Shown here: positions 18,989 through 27,978 of the stretch, one piece after another
How positions within the stretch are numbered: position 1 is the first letter of the stretch
How the letters are laid out: every line of letters begins with the position of its first letter
Source of the DNA: Phycisphaerales bacterium
GTDB lineage: Bacteria; Planctomycetota; Phycisphaerae; Phycisphaerales; SM1A02
Direction: 5' to 3'
DNA: 40,303 nucleotides
Assembly (NCBI GenBank): GCA_009691915.1
Contig: SIAD01000017.1
Location: 1-40,303, forward strand
Program-made: the position numbers and the translations under genes
Notes under the pieces: model-generated
Told to the model about the DNA's origin: nothing
Database searches by the model: none
Seen by the model: only the letters and a program-made list of their open reading frames with translations

Positions 18989-19015
18989 AAACGCGCGGAA
19001 CCGTTCCGCGCGTTT
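18989..19015. other. 13-bp perfect inverted repeat (hairpin) between Cys-rich and TolC genes
   Basis: AAACGCGCGGAAC and its exact reverse complement are separated by a single base, giving a GC-rich 27-bp hairpin in the 71-bp gap between the Cys-rich gene stop and the TolC-like start. On the minus (coding) strand it is followed by TTTGTTCC, not a real T run. It could be a partial terminator or attenuator, an mRNA processing or stability hairpin, or a protein site. Confidence 0.6.
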
Positions 19016-19034
19016 CGTCAAGCGTGAGAGGAGT

Positions 19035-19481
19035 TCAGATGAGCCAGAGAGAGAGCTGCGAGCAGCGCGTGTGCGCCGAGGGTGGGGGAGCAGGATCCTG
19101 TTCCCCCGGAGCACTGTCCCATCGACCGCGGATTTCATCTGGGTGGAGGATCGACGGATCGAACAGCATCGGTGCCGGGGCAACGCTGTAGTGGAGTTGC
19201 GCCAGAATGAAGAAGCCATCGAGGCTAATGGGCGAAGGCGGCGGACCCTTGTCGAGACAGCACCCGACGCAGCAGGTGCGGTTGTCGCTCGGGGACTCAT
19301 CAGACGCCGTCTCATCGACGCAGCAGCGTGAGTCGGTGACGGCGTCGTGAGGCACGCTGGTCGAGATCTTGCCCCCGCAGCAGCCCGTTTCGGGGGCGGC
19401 GAGAGCCATCACCTGGCAGCAGCACAGCGGCAGCCAGAAGGCAACGAGAACAACAGCGATGGTGCGGGCGAGTCCCAGCAT
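19035..19481 (-). CDS. Cys-rich secreted/membrane protein opening the efflux operon
   Basis: The 148-residue product starts with a hydrophobic signal (ARTIAVVLVAFWLPLCCC) and continues with Cys pairs: GCCGG, RCCVDE and RTCCVGCC. Further on there is a hydrophobic patch (LDGFFILAQLHYSVAPAP) and an Arg/Pro/Ser-rich tail. The Cys pattern suggests metal binding or disulfides outside the cytoplasm, but no family is recognised. The ATG at 19481 was chosen. TTG (19499) and GTG (19490) are possible upstream starts but would overlap the predicted promoter. It is the first gene of the run that continues with the TolC-like, adaptor and ABC genes. Confidence 0.6.
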   Translation of the reverse strand: MLGLARTIAVVLVAFWLPLCCCQVMALAAPETGCCGGKISTSVPHDAVTDSRCCVDETASDESPSDNRTCCVGCCLDKGPPPSPISLDGFFILAQLHYSVAPAPMLFDPSILHPDEIRGRWDSAPGEQDPAPPPSAHTRCSQLSLWLI

Positions 19482-19488
19482 CAATGAC

Positions 19489-19518
19489 ACAGTAGGCAAT
19501 GCAATCGATGATTGTCAA
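19489..19518 (-). promoter_or_regulatory. Candidate promoter of the Cys-rich/ABC efflux operon
   Basis: On the minus strand a perfect -35 TTGACA (19518-19513) is followed after 18 nt by TACTGT (19494-19489), a weak -10. The predicted transcription start (about 19482) falls almost at the ATG at 19481, so the message would be leaderless, consistent with the lack of a Shine-Dalgarno site. The spacer contains CAATC-ATC-GATTG (19502-19514), an inverted repeat with 5-bp arms that could be an operator. Confidence 0.45.
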
Positions 19519-19575
19519 GTGCGGTGGAGGCGAACGAGCGTCCATACACTCGCGTGTGTGCTGCCGTCATTCCAG

Positions 19576-22500
19576 ATGGACGCGATCCGAGCTCAGGAGT
19601 TCTGCGCGACTGTTCTCGAGCCTCTCGCCTATCCAACGCGGAGATTATTGAGCGTAGAGGTCGCGCAGTTCGCTCGCCGTGTCCCGTGCGAGACTGCCAG
19701 AAGGGCTCGCACTCGCCCCGTCGAAGTTGGCTACCGATGGGGACCGATTTGGTCGACGGCGTGGTTCCGACTACGGGGCTCAGTGAGCAAGGGGTTTGGC
19801 GGCGCCCGGACTCTTCTGCGCTTTTCGTCAGGGACCGAAGCCTGCCTGTGGCTTGACGGCGTGCCGTACGCGGGGCTTGATCCGTATCACGACACCGCGC
19901 CGATCTTCCCACGGGAATGGGGGAGCCGAAGTCGGGCTCGAGGCACTGAGTCGATCGATCTGTGGGTCGAAGCGGCGTGCAATCTGCCGCTGGGGGCGAC
20001 CACATTCTGGTGGGATCAGCCCGAACAACGCGCCCGCTGGAAGGAGTCGATGCCTGGCCGACTCGAGTGCGCGGAACTCGTCGCCATCGACGAGGAAGTC
20101 TGGCAATTCTGCGCTCGTTTCGACTGGCTCAGGCGGATGCTCTCCTGCGGAAACGCGGAGGATGCCCGCACCAATGACATCGCGCGGGGGCTCGCGTCCA
20201 TCATCCGCGCCATTCCTGCAGGGACAGCAAGTCGCCGCAGCGTCATCGCCCAGCGCGGTGCACTTGACCGCCTCCTCCGTGGACATTCGGGGAGCCAGAA
20301 TGGAGTGCAGTGCGTCGCGATCGGACACGCCCACATCGATACCGCGTGGCTCTGGCGCATCGACGAGACCAGACGCAAGTGCGTCCGCTCCTTCGCCACG
20401 GCACTGAGGAACATCGAGCGATTTCCTCACTTCCGATTTCTCTGCAGCCAGGCCCAGCAGTACCAGTTCGTGAAGGAGGAGAGTCCCGCACTGTTCGCGG
20501 AAATCGCCAAGGCGGTCCGGGCGCGACGGTGGGAGCCAGCTGGCGCGATGTGGGTCGAACCCGACTGCACCGCGCCCAGCGGCGAGAGTTTCATCCGCCA
20601 GATTGTTCATGGCACTTCGTGGTGGCGGCGCGAGTTCGGCGAAAGGGGACGACAGCGCATTCTCTTTCTGCCGGACACCTTCGGCTTCCCCGCATGCCTC
20701 CCCCAGATCATGGCCAAGGCCGGCCTCGACACCTTCATCACCAACAAGATCATCTGGTCCGACACGAATCGATTCCCGCATGTGACCTTTCAGTGGCGTG
20801 GCCTAGACGGGACCCAGGTCCTGGCCCACTTGACCCCGGGACACAACTACAACAGTGACTTCGTTCCAGAAGATCTTGCGCTTGCGCGGGCGAACATCGA
20901 AAGGCAGGACCGAGGGCGGACGCGCGTCTACCTGCAACCCTACGGGTGGGGGGACGGCGGGGGCGGACCGGACCCCGCGCAGATTGAGCGAACCATGAGC
21001 GCCGCCCAGTGTGAAGGAGTCCCGAGGACCACGCACACAACGGTGGCGGATTTCTGCACTCTCCTGCACACTGAGGCGCGCACGGCCGAGAGTCAGGGGG
21101 ACGCAATCCCGGTGTGGGATGGCGAACTCTATCTGGAAGCGCACCGGGGGACCTACACGACGCAGCGGTGGATCAAGCAGGCCAACCGCACAGCGGAGCA
21201 GTTGCTTCGTCAGGTCGAAGTCCTCGCGGTGATCGCGCCCGTTGCTCGAAGGGCGCACCGCGCGCTTCTCAAGGAACTCGACTCAATCTGGAAGGTCGTG
21301 CTCCTCCACCAGTTTCACGACATCCTGCCAGGGTCGAGCATTGGCGCGGTCTACCGTGACGCGCGCGAGGCGCTTGGGGGTGCGATTAGGGCGCTCACTT
21401 CGTTGCGCGACGACGGGATCGCGCGGGCGGCGCGGACCCTTCGAGGGCACCGCGGCACGGTCGCATTCAATCCGGCGAGTACGCCACAAGCCGGGCTCCC
21501 CGAGTGCAGCGTGGGGGTAGTTGCAACACGATCGCGCCGCGACGCACAGGCGGAGGCGGCCGAAGCGTCTGCGCGCACACTCACGCTTTCCAACGCCTTG
21601 ATGCGCGTCAAGCTCGACCGTCTCGGGCGCGTTGCCTCGCTGGAGACCGCCGACGGTCGCGCTCTCCCCAGACCAGGGCGGGCCTTCAACGAACTCGTTC
21701 TCTACGAGGATCGGCCGTGCCGATGGGAGGCCTGGGAAACCGACAAGGAGTACCTCGAGAAGCCGACCGCGGTGAAATCGAAGTGCTCATTCACCTCGCG
21801 GGTGACGGGCGGCGTTGCCACGATCACCGTGGAGCGAGTGCTCGGTCAGTCAAGCGCCATCCGCCAGACCTATGAACTTGGGCCTTGGAGCGACACGCTC
21901 GTTGTCCGTACGCGCCTCGACTGGCGCGAGGAGCGCACACTGCTGCGCGCGCTCTTTCCCACGCGGATCCGCGCACGCACCGCGCGGTTCGGGACGCAGT
22001 GCGGTCACATTGACCGGGATGCCCATCGCAACACCAGCTGGCAGGAGGCTCAGTTCGAAGTGCCGGGGCACGACTGGATGTGCATCAGCGACACCAGAGT
22101 CTCCTTCGCGATCATCGATGACGGCATCTTCGGTCGGAGCGCCCACGACGGGACGCTCGGCCTGAGTCTTGTCAAGAGTCCGAACTTTCCCGATCCCGAG
22201 GCGGATCGCGGCGTGCACGAGTTCGCCTATGGCCTTCGATATGGATCGGCAGCATCGATGCCGTGGGGCGCGGCGGACAGACTCAACAATTCGGTTGTGC
22301 GGGGGCGCACCAGTGTGTCGGCCCAACCCGCGCCTCACACTACGACAGAGTGCGCGTTCGTTCGACTTCACACCGACGCAGATGAGGCGGGGATTGAAAT
22401 CTCCGCGCTCAAGCCCGCCAGTGACGGAAGCCGCGATGTGATTCTGCGTCTTGTCGATCGCACCGGCGCGGCGCAACGATGCGTATTGGCGTGGTCGAGG

Positions 22501-22635
22501 CCGGTTCTGCGCGTGTCCGAATGCGATCTCTTTGAAGACCCCATCGGGCGCGGGAAGATCGCTCTGGCTGACGGCAAATCACTCGTCAATCTCAAACCGT
22601 TCGAGATCCTCTCGCTGCGCGTCCGAGTCCCTTAG
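19576..22635 (+). CDS. Alpha-mannosidase, glycoside hydrolase family 38
   Basis: The protein has about 1019 residues and the layout of Ams1-type GH38 enzymes: an N-terminal beta domain (about 1-240), the catalytic domain from about 245, and C-terminal beta-sandwich domains. The zinc-binding motif GHAHIDTAWLWRIDE is at about 249-263. The nucleophile Asp lies in LFLPDTFGFP at about 367. AGAMWVEPDC and LHQFHDILPGSSI are also diagnostic. It hydrolyses alpha-linked mannose. No signal peptide is visible, so it is probably cytoplasmic. The ATG at 19576 (MDAIRAQE) is the likely start. A GTG at 19558 is in frame, and the open frame further upstream would run into the divergent operon's promoter. No other glycoside hydrolase or sugar transporter is adjacent. 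Confidence 0.92.
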   Translation: MDAIRAQEFCATVLEPLAYPTRRLLSVEVAQFARRVPCETARRARTRPVEVGYRWGPIWSTAWFRLRGSVSKGFGGARTLLRFSSGTEACLWLDGVPYAGLDPYHDTAPIFPREWGSRSRARGTESIDLWVEAACNLPLGATTFWWDQPEQRARWKESMPGRLECAELVAIDEEVWQFCARFDWLRRMLSCGNAEDARTNDIARGLASIIRAIPAGTASRRSVIAQRGALDRLLRGHSGSQNGVQCVAIGHAHIDTAWLWRIDETRRKCVRSFATALRNIERFPHFRFLCSQAQQYQFVKEESPALFAEIAKAVRARRWEPAGAMWVEPDCTAPSGESFIRQIVHGTSWWRREFGERGRQRILFLPDTFGFPACLPQIMAKAGLDTFITNKIIWSDTNRFPHVTFQWRGLDGTQVLAHLTPGHNYNSDFVPEDLALARANIERQDRGRTRVYLQPYGWGDGGGGPDPAQIERTMSAAQCEGVPRTTHTTVADFCTLLHTEARTAESQGDAIPVWDGELYLEAHRGTYTTQRWIKQANRTAEQLLRQVEVLAVIAPVARRAHRALLKELDSIWKVVLLHQFHDILPGSSIGAVYRDAREALGGAIRALTSLRDDGIARAARTLRGHRGTVAFNPASTPQAGLPECSVGVVATRSRRDAQAEAAEASARTLTLSNALMRVKLDRLGRVASLETADGRALPRPGRAFNELVLYEDRPCRWEAWETDKEYLEKPTAVKSKCSFTSRVTGGVATITVERVLGQSSAIRQTYELGPWSDTLVVRTRLDWREERTLLRALFPTRIRARTARFGTQCGHIDRDAHRNTSWQEAQFEVPGHDWMCISDTRVSFAIIDDGIFGRSAHDGTLGLSLVKSPNFPDPEADRGVHEFAYGLRYGSAASMPWGAADRLNNSVVRGRTSVSAQPAPHTTTECAFVRLHTDADEAGIEISALKPASDGSRDVILRLVDRTGAAQRCVLAWSRPVLRVSECDLFEDPIGRGKIALADGKSLVNLKPFEILSLRVRVP

Positions 22636-22683
22636 GTGCGCCTACCCTAGTGGACCCCTCGGGGACTCGCCGGAGACACACAG

Positions 22684-24114
22684 ATGCTGTTTCGACAGAT
22701 TGCCGATGACCGCCTGGCCCAGTACGCCTATCTCGTCGGATGTCAGAAGACAAAGGAGGCAATCCTGTTCGATCCGGAACGGGACATCGACCGGTATCTC
22801 GCCATTGCTGAGCGCGAGGGAGTCCGGATTGTCGCGGTGGCCGAGACCCACATTCATGCGGACTTTCTGAGCGGCGCGCGCGAGTTTGCCGAGCGCACCG
22901 GCGCGCATGTCTATGTCAGTGCCGAGGGCGGATCCCAGTGGCAGTCCACCTGGGCCTCGCCGTACAAGCACACGCTCCTTCACGATGGCACCTCGCTGTC
23001 GGTCGGGGGGATCGAGTGTCGCGCGATGCACACCCCGGGCCACACTCCCGAGCACATGTGCTTCCTCGTGACCGATCGTGGCGCTGGCGCGACGATTCCG
23101 ATTGGAATCATCAGCGGAGACTTCGTGTTCGTCGGAGATCTCGGGCGTCCCGATCTTCTCAAGACCGCGGCTGGGGAAACAGGCTCGGCCGAGCCGAGCG
23201 CGAGGGCGCTCTTGGCGAGTGCCCGCACATTCTGCCAGCTCCCCGACGCGCTTCAGGTCTGGCCCGGCCACGGCGCGGGCAGCGTCTGCGGCAAGTCGCT
23301 GGGTGCCATCCCACAGTCGACGGTCGGGTACGAGAAAGCGACGAGTCCGATTCTCCAGCTCATTGGCGACCAGCGCGCGTTCGTCGACGACATCCTCAGC
23401 GGACAACCGGAGCCGCCCATGTACTTCGCGAGAATGAAATGTCTCAACCGCGATGGCGTTCCGCTGCTGGGCGAAGTTCCCCAGCCGCCCATCATCAGCG
23501 ACATTGCGGGCAATGCCTCGGCGTGGGAGCGCCCAGGCACGATCGTCATCGACACTCGACCGTGGGCCGCGTTCCGCGACGGCCACTTGCCAGGATCGCT
23601 GCATGCGCCCGCAAGCCGGATGTTCTCAATGGTCGTGGGGTCTTACCTGAGTCCCGACGATCGGATTGTCCTTGTCTGCGACCCCCAGCGCAGCGACGGG
23701 TTCATCCGCGAGATGGTCCGAATCGGTCTCGACAAGGTGATCGCCGTCGTGCCCGACGGAGCCATCGCCGCGTCGTCACGCACCGAGCGAACAGCCGAAG
23801 TTTCTGTGGGAGAAGCCGCGAACCAAAGTGGCCGATCATTCATCCTCGATGTCCGCGGTGCCGACGAAGTGGCGCGCGGATGCATCGCGGGATCCATCAA
23901 CATCGCCTACACACGGCTGTCGGCGCATCTTTCGCGCCTGCCGAGAGACCGTCGAATCCTCGTTCACTGTGCGCTTGGCGGCCGTTCTGCGGCAGCGACC
24001 GCGATGCTCTGTCGCCTCGGATTCGACGCCGCAAATGTCGCGGGCGGGTTTGAGGAGTGGAAGCGGCAGGGACTTCCGGTTCAGTCGATGACAGCGAACA
24101 CCTGCGCTACTTGA
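22684..24114 (+). CDS. Metallo-beta-lactamase fold hydrolase with two rhodanese domains
   Basis: The 476-residue cytoplasmic protein has a metallo-beta-lactamase domain (about 1-260) with metal motifs ETHIHADFLSG, HTPGHTPEHMC, GDFVFVGDLGRPD and WPGHGAGS. These resemble persulfide dioxygenase/BlhA-type proteins, which oxidise glutathione persulfide. Rhodanese domain 1 (about 280-365) has a single Cys in LVCDPQRSD and may be degenerate. Rhodanese domain 2 (about 385-470) has the active loop HCALGGRS. The architecture points to sulfide or persulfide metabolism. The ATG at 22684 has GGAG 8 nt upstream. The last 8 bp overlap convergently with the release factor 3 gene. Confidence 0.87.
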   Translation: MLFRQIADDRLAQYAYLVGCQKTKEAILFDPERDIDRYLAIAEREGVRIVAVAETHIHADFLSGAREFAERTGAHVYVSAEGGSQWQSTWASPYKHTLLHDGTSLSVGGIECRAMHTPGHTPEHMCFLVTDRGAGATIPIGIISGDFVFVGDLGRPDLLKTAAGETGSAEPSARALLASARTFCQLPDALQVWPGHGAGSVCGKSLGAIPQSTVGYEKATSPILQLIGDQRAFVDDILSGQPEPPMYFARMKCLNRDGVPLLGEVPQPPIISDIAGNASAWERPGTIVIDTRPWAAFRDGHLPGSLHAPASRMFSMVVGSYLSPDDRIVLVCDPQRSDGFIREMVRIGLDKVIAVVPDGAIAASSRTERTAEVSVGEAANQSGRSFILDVRGADEVARGCIAGSINIAYTRLSAHLSRLPRDRRILVHCALGGRSAAATAMLCRLGFDAANVAGGFEEWKRQGLPVQSMTANTCAT

Positions 24115-25690
24115 ATGGAATCGGAGAGAGCTCCACGCTCTCGTTGCGCTTCGCGAACTGGTTGAGCGCCCACTCGTCGGCGAAGAGAATCACGGCGTTG
24201 GCGTCGCGGTCCCGTGCGTGCGTGGCGTCGGACAAGAGGTCAGGCAGCCAATCTGAGTTGCCGCCGCCCTCGCGTTTGCGCCACCACCGTGCGATCTTCC
24301 AGCGCGATGGCTCCAGACGCGACTCGGCACCGTACTCCGCCTTGAGTCGGTATTGAACGACCTCGAACTGGAGGACACCAACCGCGGTAAGGAGCGGCCG
24401 TTGAGTCAGACCGGCACCGACCGTCATCATCTGGACGACCCCTTCCTGCAAGAGCTGCTCCAGCCCGAGCTGAAACTTCTTCGCGTTTCCCGGCTGGGGA
24501 TTCACGATGTAGGTGAACACTTCGGGGGGAAAGCGGGGAATCTCATCGAAGACGATCGTGCGATCCTCAGTCAGTGTGTCGCCGATTCGAAGTGCATCCT
24601 GGCCAACGATGCCGACGACATCCCCGGCACGCGCCTCGGCCACGGTCTCGCGCTCGCGGCCGAACAGCTTCTGCGCATTGCTCAGTCGAATGCGACGCCC
24701 CGTCTGGGCATGCACGACGCTCATTTCGCGGGTGAACGCACCCGAAACGATGCGCACGAAGGCGATGCGATCCCGATGCCGTGGATCCATGTTGGCCTGA
24801 ATCTTGAATACAAAGCCGCTGAAGGGCTCATCGTCGGGTTGCACGAGCCGGTCGCCGACGGGCCGCGGTCTCGGCGGTGTCGAATGTGCAAGAAACCCAT
24901 CCAGCAGGAGCTGCACTCCGAAGTTGTTCATGGCGCTGCCGAAGTAGACCGGAGTAACGCGCCCCGCCGTGACCCGTTCCTGATCGAAGACTTCGCCAGC
25001 ACCGTGGAGAAGCTCAATCTCTTCGCAGGCGCGCAGATAGTCGTCAGGCTCGAGCCGCTCCTTGACCGACGCGTCTTCAAGCCCGCTCACATCGACCGGT
25101 GCAGCGAACGCGCCCAGACGGGTTCGCTCGAAGAGGTGCACTTGGTGTAACAGTCGGTCGTAAACGCCGCGGAAAGTCGGCCCGGATCCGAGCGGCCAGT
25201 TCACTGGGAATACACCGATCCCGAGCGCCGTCTCCAACTCGTCGAGCAACTCAAGGGGATGGCGGATCGGCCGGTCGCACTTGTTCATGAAAGTGAAGAT
25301 CGGTACGCCGCGGCGTCGGCACACCTCGAAGAGCTTCCGGGTCTGCGCCTCGATTCCCTTGCCCGCGTCAATCACCATGATCGCCGCATCGACCGCCGTG
25401 AGGACCCGGTAGGTGTCCTCGGAAAAGTCGTTGTGGCCGGGCGTGTCCAGGAGGTTCACGCGGAATCCGTCGTAGTCGAACTGCAGCACCGTCGAGCTGA
25501 CGGATATGCCTCGCTGCCGCTCCATCTCCATCCAGTCGCTGGCGGTCGCGCGCTGATGCTTGCGCGCGGTGACCGATCCCGCCAGGTCCAACGCGCCACC
25601 ATAGAGCAGCAATTTCTCAGTCAGGGTTGTCTTGCCCGCGTCGGGATGCGAGATGATCGCAAAGGTTCGGCGTGGAAGATCAGCACTCAT
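24107..25690 (-). CDS. prfC: Peptide chain release factor 3
   Basis: This translational GTPase of 527 residues recycles RF1/RF2 after peptide release. G1 is SHPDAGKTT, G2 lies around MEMERQRGISV, G3 is DTPGHNDF and G4 is NKCD. EF-Tu-like domain II (about 300-380) and the RF3 C-terminal domain (FEVVQYRLKAEYG) follow. Length matches E. coli RF3 (529). It is 51 bp downstream of the nitroreductase gene on the same strand, so a shared transcript is possible. Confidence 0.95.
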   Translation of the reverse strand: MSADLPRRTFAIISHPDAGKTTLTEKLLLYGGALDLAGSVTARKHQRATASDWMEMERQRGISVSSTVLQFDYDGFRVNLLDTPGHNDFSEDTYRVLTAVDAAIMVIDAGKGIEAQTRKLFEVCRRRGVPIFTFMNKCDRPIRHPLELLDELETALGIGVFPVNWPLGSGPTFRGVYDRLLHQVHLFERTRLGAFAAPVDVSGLEDASVKERLEPDDYLRACEEIELLHGAGEVFDQERVTAGRVTPVYFGSAMNNFGVQLLLDGFLAHSTPPRPRPVGDRLVQPDDEPFSGFVFKIQANMDPRHRDRIAFVRIVSGAFTREMSVVHAQTGRRIRLSNAQKLFGRERETVAEARAGDVVGIVGQDALRIGDTLTEDRTIVFDEIPRFPPEVFTYIVNPQPGNAKKFQLGLEQLLQEGVVQMMTVGAGLTQRPLLTAVGVLQFEVVQYRLKAEYGAESRLEPSRWKIARWWRKREGGGNSDWLPDLLSDATHARDRDANAVILFADEWALNQFAKRNESVELSPIPFK

Positions 25691-25741
25691 GAGGTCGGCA
25701 TCCGCGTCGCGTGAGCAGGTCGTGGGCCGCCGCGGCCAGTG

Positions 25742-26329
25742 CTAGACGATGGTGCAAACTTCGTCGAACTCAAACCGCGGCGATCGTGGAAAGAGTTTGG
25801 ACGGGTCGCCGTATCCGAGGTTGCAGAGAAAGTTGGCGCGGTGGGAGGTCCCGGCGAAGAACTCGCGGTTGACGGCCTCCACATCGAACCCCGACATCGG
25901 ACCGCAATCAAGCCCTAGCGCCCGCGCAGCGAGGATGAAGTACCCGCCCTGCATCGAACTGTTGCGAAACGCAGTGGACTCGATCAGCGCGGCGTTCCCC
26001 GCAAACCAGGTCTTGGCGTCGGCATGGGGGAAGAGTTTCGGAAGCTTCTCATGAAACTCCAAGTCCTGCCCAAGTATCGCCGTGACCGGTGCGTTGCGGG
26101 TCTTCTCCGCATTCGATGGCATCACGCACCGAATCAACCGTTCCTTCGCCTCGGCGCTGCGCACAAACACGACTCGCAGCGGACTGCAATTGGCCGAAGT
26201 CGGCGCCCAGCGCGTCAGATGGTGGAGTTCGCGCAGCGACTCGTCCGAAACCGCTTGGTCGAGCCACGCGTTGTGCGATCGTGCATCGAAGAAGAGCTGG
26301 CGGAGCGCATCGTTGGAGAGTTGGGGCAT
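25742..26329 (-). CDS. Nitroreductase-family protein, RutE-like
   Basis: The 195-residue flavin enzyme has the same size and motifs as RutE (malonic semialdehyde reductase). These are LTRWAPTSANCSPLRVVFV near the N terminus for FMN phosphate and ribityl binding, and the C-terminal block ALGLDCGPMSGFD with CNLGYGDPS. RutE acts in pyrimidine degradation, but none of the other rut genes is here, so the substrate may differ. It is cytoplasmic and probably dimeric. The ATG at 26329 has AGGA about 10 nt upstream. Divergent from the PGPGW gene across about 90 bp. Confidence 0.85.
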   Translation of the reverse strand: MPQLSNDALRQLFFDARSHNAWLDQAVSDESLRELHHLTRWAPTSANCSPLRVVFVRSAEAKERLIRCVMPSNAEKTRNAPVTAILGQDLEFHEKLPKLFPHADAKTWFAGNAALIESTAFRNSSMQGGYFILAARALGLDCGPMSGFDVEAVNREFFAGTSHRANFLCNLGYGDPSKLFPRSPRFEFDEVCTIV

Positions 26330-26419
26330 GGGTCTGGTTCCTGTGTGGGATGGGGAATGTATCGCAAGTCGACTCGGATACGCTTCGAGAATGTCCGGTG
26401 ACGCGGCGGAAGCGCATTG

Positions 26420-26638
26420 ATGCGTAAGGCATTCATCTTCGTGGTAGGGGGGACAGTCCTTCTCATCGGAGTTGCGCTGCTCGTCCTGCCTGGTCCTGCA
26501 TTCATTGTCATTCCGGCTGGGCTGGCGATCCTCGCCATTGAGTTCGCGTGGGCCCGTCGCTGGCTCGACAAACTGAAGGGATGGGTGGAAACGGCGGCCG
26601 CAAGAGCAAAGGCGAAACTGCGCGGTAGCCGCGGATGA
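26420..26638 (+). CDS. PGPGW-family small membrane protein
   Basis: The 72-residue protein has two hydrophobic stretches (about 5-22 and 28-42) joined by LPGPAFIVIPAGLAILAIEF, the hallmark of the PGPGW family of putative inner-membrane proteins. The C terminus is cationic (Lys/Arg/Ala-rich helix). The ATG at 26420 was preferred over TTG at 26417. Its stop overlaps the next gene's start by 4 bp (ATGA), so it is coupled to the AmpG-like permease. Function unknown. Confidence 0.8.
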   Translation: MRKAFIFVVGGTVLLIGVALLVLPGPAFIVIPAGLAILAIEFAWARRWLDKLKGWVETAAARAKAKLRGSRG

Positions 26639-27966
26639 ACCGGACTCCCGGCGCCAGAAGCTCGCTCGGTCGGCTCTATGGGAGCCGGACCATGATCGTG
26701 CTGCTTGCGCTTGGCGTTTCGGGAGGAATCCCTAATCTCCTCGCCACAAGCATCGTCCCCGCCTGGGCCACGCTCGAAGGATGGAGTCTCGAAGCGATCG
26801 GCCTGCTCTGGCTCCTCCAGTTGCCGTACGCCCTGAAGTTTCTCTGGGCGCCGCTGGCAGATCGGATCTCGCTTCCCATGCGCGCTCTGCTCGGCCAGCG
26901 TCGCTCGTGGATCCTGTGGAGTCAGATTCTGGTTGTCGTGGCGGTAGCGGCGGTCGCGCTGTGGCAGCCCGGGGCGTGGACGGATGGGCCATCGATACAC
27001 GCTCTCGTGTTCATGGCGCTTCTCTTTGTGTGCGTGATCTTCAGCGCGACCCATGACATCGTCGCCGACGCGTATCGCGCGGAAGTACTCGCACCCGATG
27101 AGCTCGGCGCGGGCGCAGGCGTCTTCGTGAGCGGGTATCGCGTGGCCTTCGTCGCCATCGGGGCTGGGGCTCTGGCGCTTGTCCCCAGCGTGGGCTGGCC
27201 GATGGCAGTCGGTGGACTGGGCCTCGTGGCTCTCGCAATGACCTCCGGCACACTCAGGGCCGCTGAACCCGAGTGGCGCGGTGCGCCTAACCATGGGCTG
27301 GCATCCGCTGTGACCGCGCCCGTCACGACCCTCTGGCAGCAGTGGGGCTACCGCATCGTCGTGCTCGGCGCGTTCGTCCTGATGTTCCGGCTGCCCGACC
27401 AGCTGGGGAACGCGATGACCACGCCGCTCCTTCTCAAAGGGCTTGGCTACACACTCGAACACCTGGGCTGGGCGAGGCAGGCCTTCGGGTCCACCTTGAC
27501 GATCGTCGGTGCTCTCGTCGGTGGATGGATGGTCGCGAGATTCGGAATCCTGCGATGCCTCCTCGTGTTCGGCATTCTCCAGGCCTCGAGCAACGGCGGG
27601 TTTCTTGCGCTGGCCGAGTGGTACGCGGCCACGACCGCGCATGCCGCCGTAGTCCCCGCACCTATCGGCTCCCTCCTCGGCGTGATCGCGTTCGAGAACT
27701 TCACGGGCGGGCTCGTCTCCGCCGGTTTCGTCGCCTTTCTGATGTCTGTCTGTGATCGCAGTCAGGTCGCGACCCAGTACGCGATACTCACCGCTCTGAT
27801 GGCCCTCAGCGGTGTGATCGGCGGGGCAATGAGCGGCGTTCTCGCGCGGCATCTCGACTACCCCGCGTTTTTCGGCTTCACGATGATTGTCGGCATCCCT
27901 GGGATCCTGCTCATTCCATTCTTGCGGTTGCCGGGGGCCGCGACTCAATCCATCAGGGGCCGCTAG
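26635..27966 (+). CDS. AmpG-like MFS permease (PAT family)
   Basis: The 443-residue protein has about 12 membrane segments. The LPYALKFLWAPLADR motif in the first third and the DIVADAYRAEVL motif in the fourth helix are characteristic of the peptide-acetyl-CoA transporter/AmpG group. AmpG imports anhydromuropeptides for cell-wall recycling. NagZ, which acts on such muropeptides, lies 2 kb downstream, which supports this role, but AmpG-like proteins are varied and the substrate is not certain. Confidence 0.8.
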   Translation: MNRTPGARSSLGRLYGSRTMIVLLALGVSGGIPNLLATSIVPAWATLEGWSLEAIGLLWLLQLPYALKFLWAPLADRISLPMRALLGQRRSWILWSQILVVVAVAAVALWQPGAWTDGPSIHALVFMALLFVCVIFSATHDIVADAYRAEVLAPDELGAGAGVFVSGYRVAFVAIGAGALALVPSVGWPMAVGGLGLVALAMTSGTLRAAEPEWRGAPNHGLASAVTAPVTTLWQQWGYRIVVLGAFVLMFRLPDQLGNAMTTPLLLKGLGYTLEHLGWARQAFGSTLTIVGALVGGWMVARFGILRCLLVFGILQASSNGGFLALAEWYAATTAHAAVVPAPIGSLLGVIAFENFTGGLVSAGFVAFLMSVCDRSQVATQYAILTALMALSGVIGGAMSGVLARHLDYPAFFGFTMIVGIPGILLIPFLRLPGAATQSIRGR

Positions 27967-27978
27967 GATTTCCGAACT

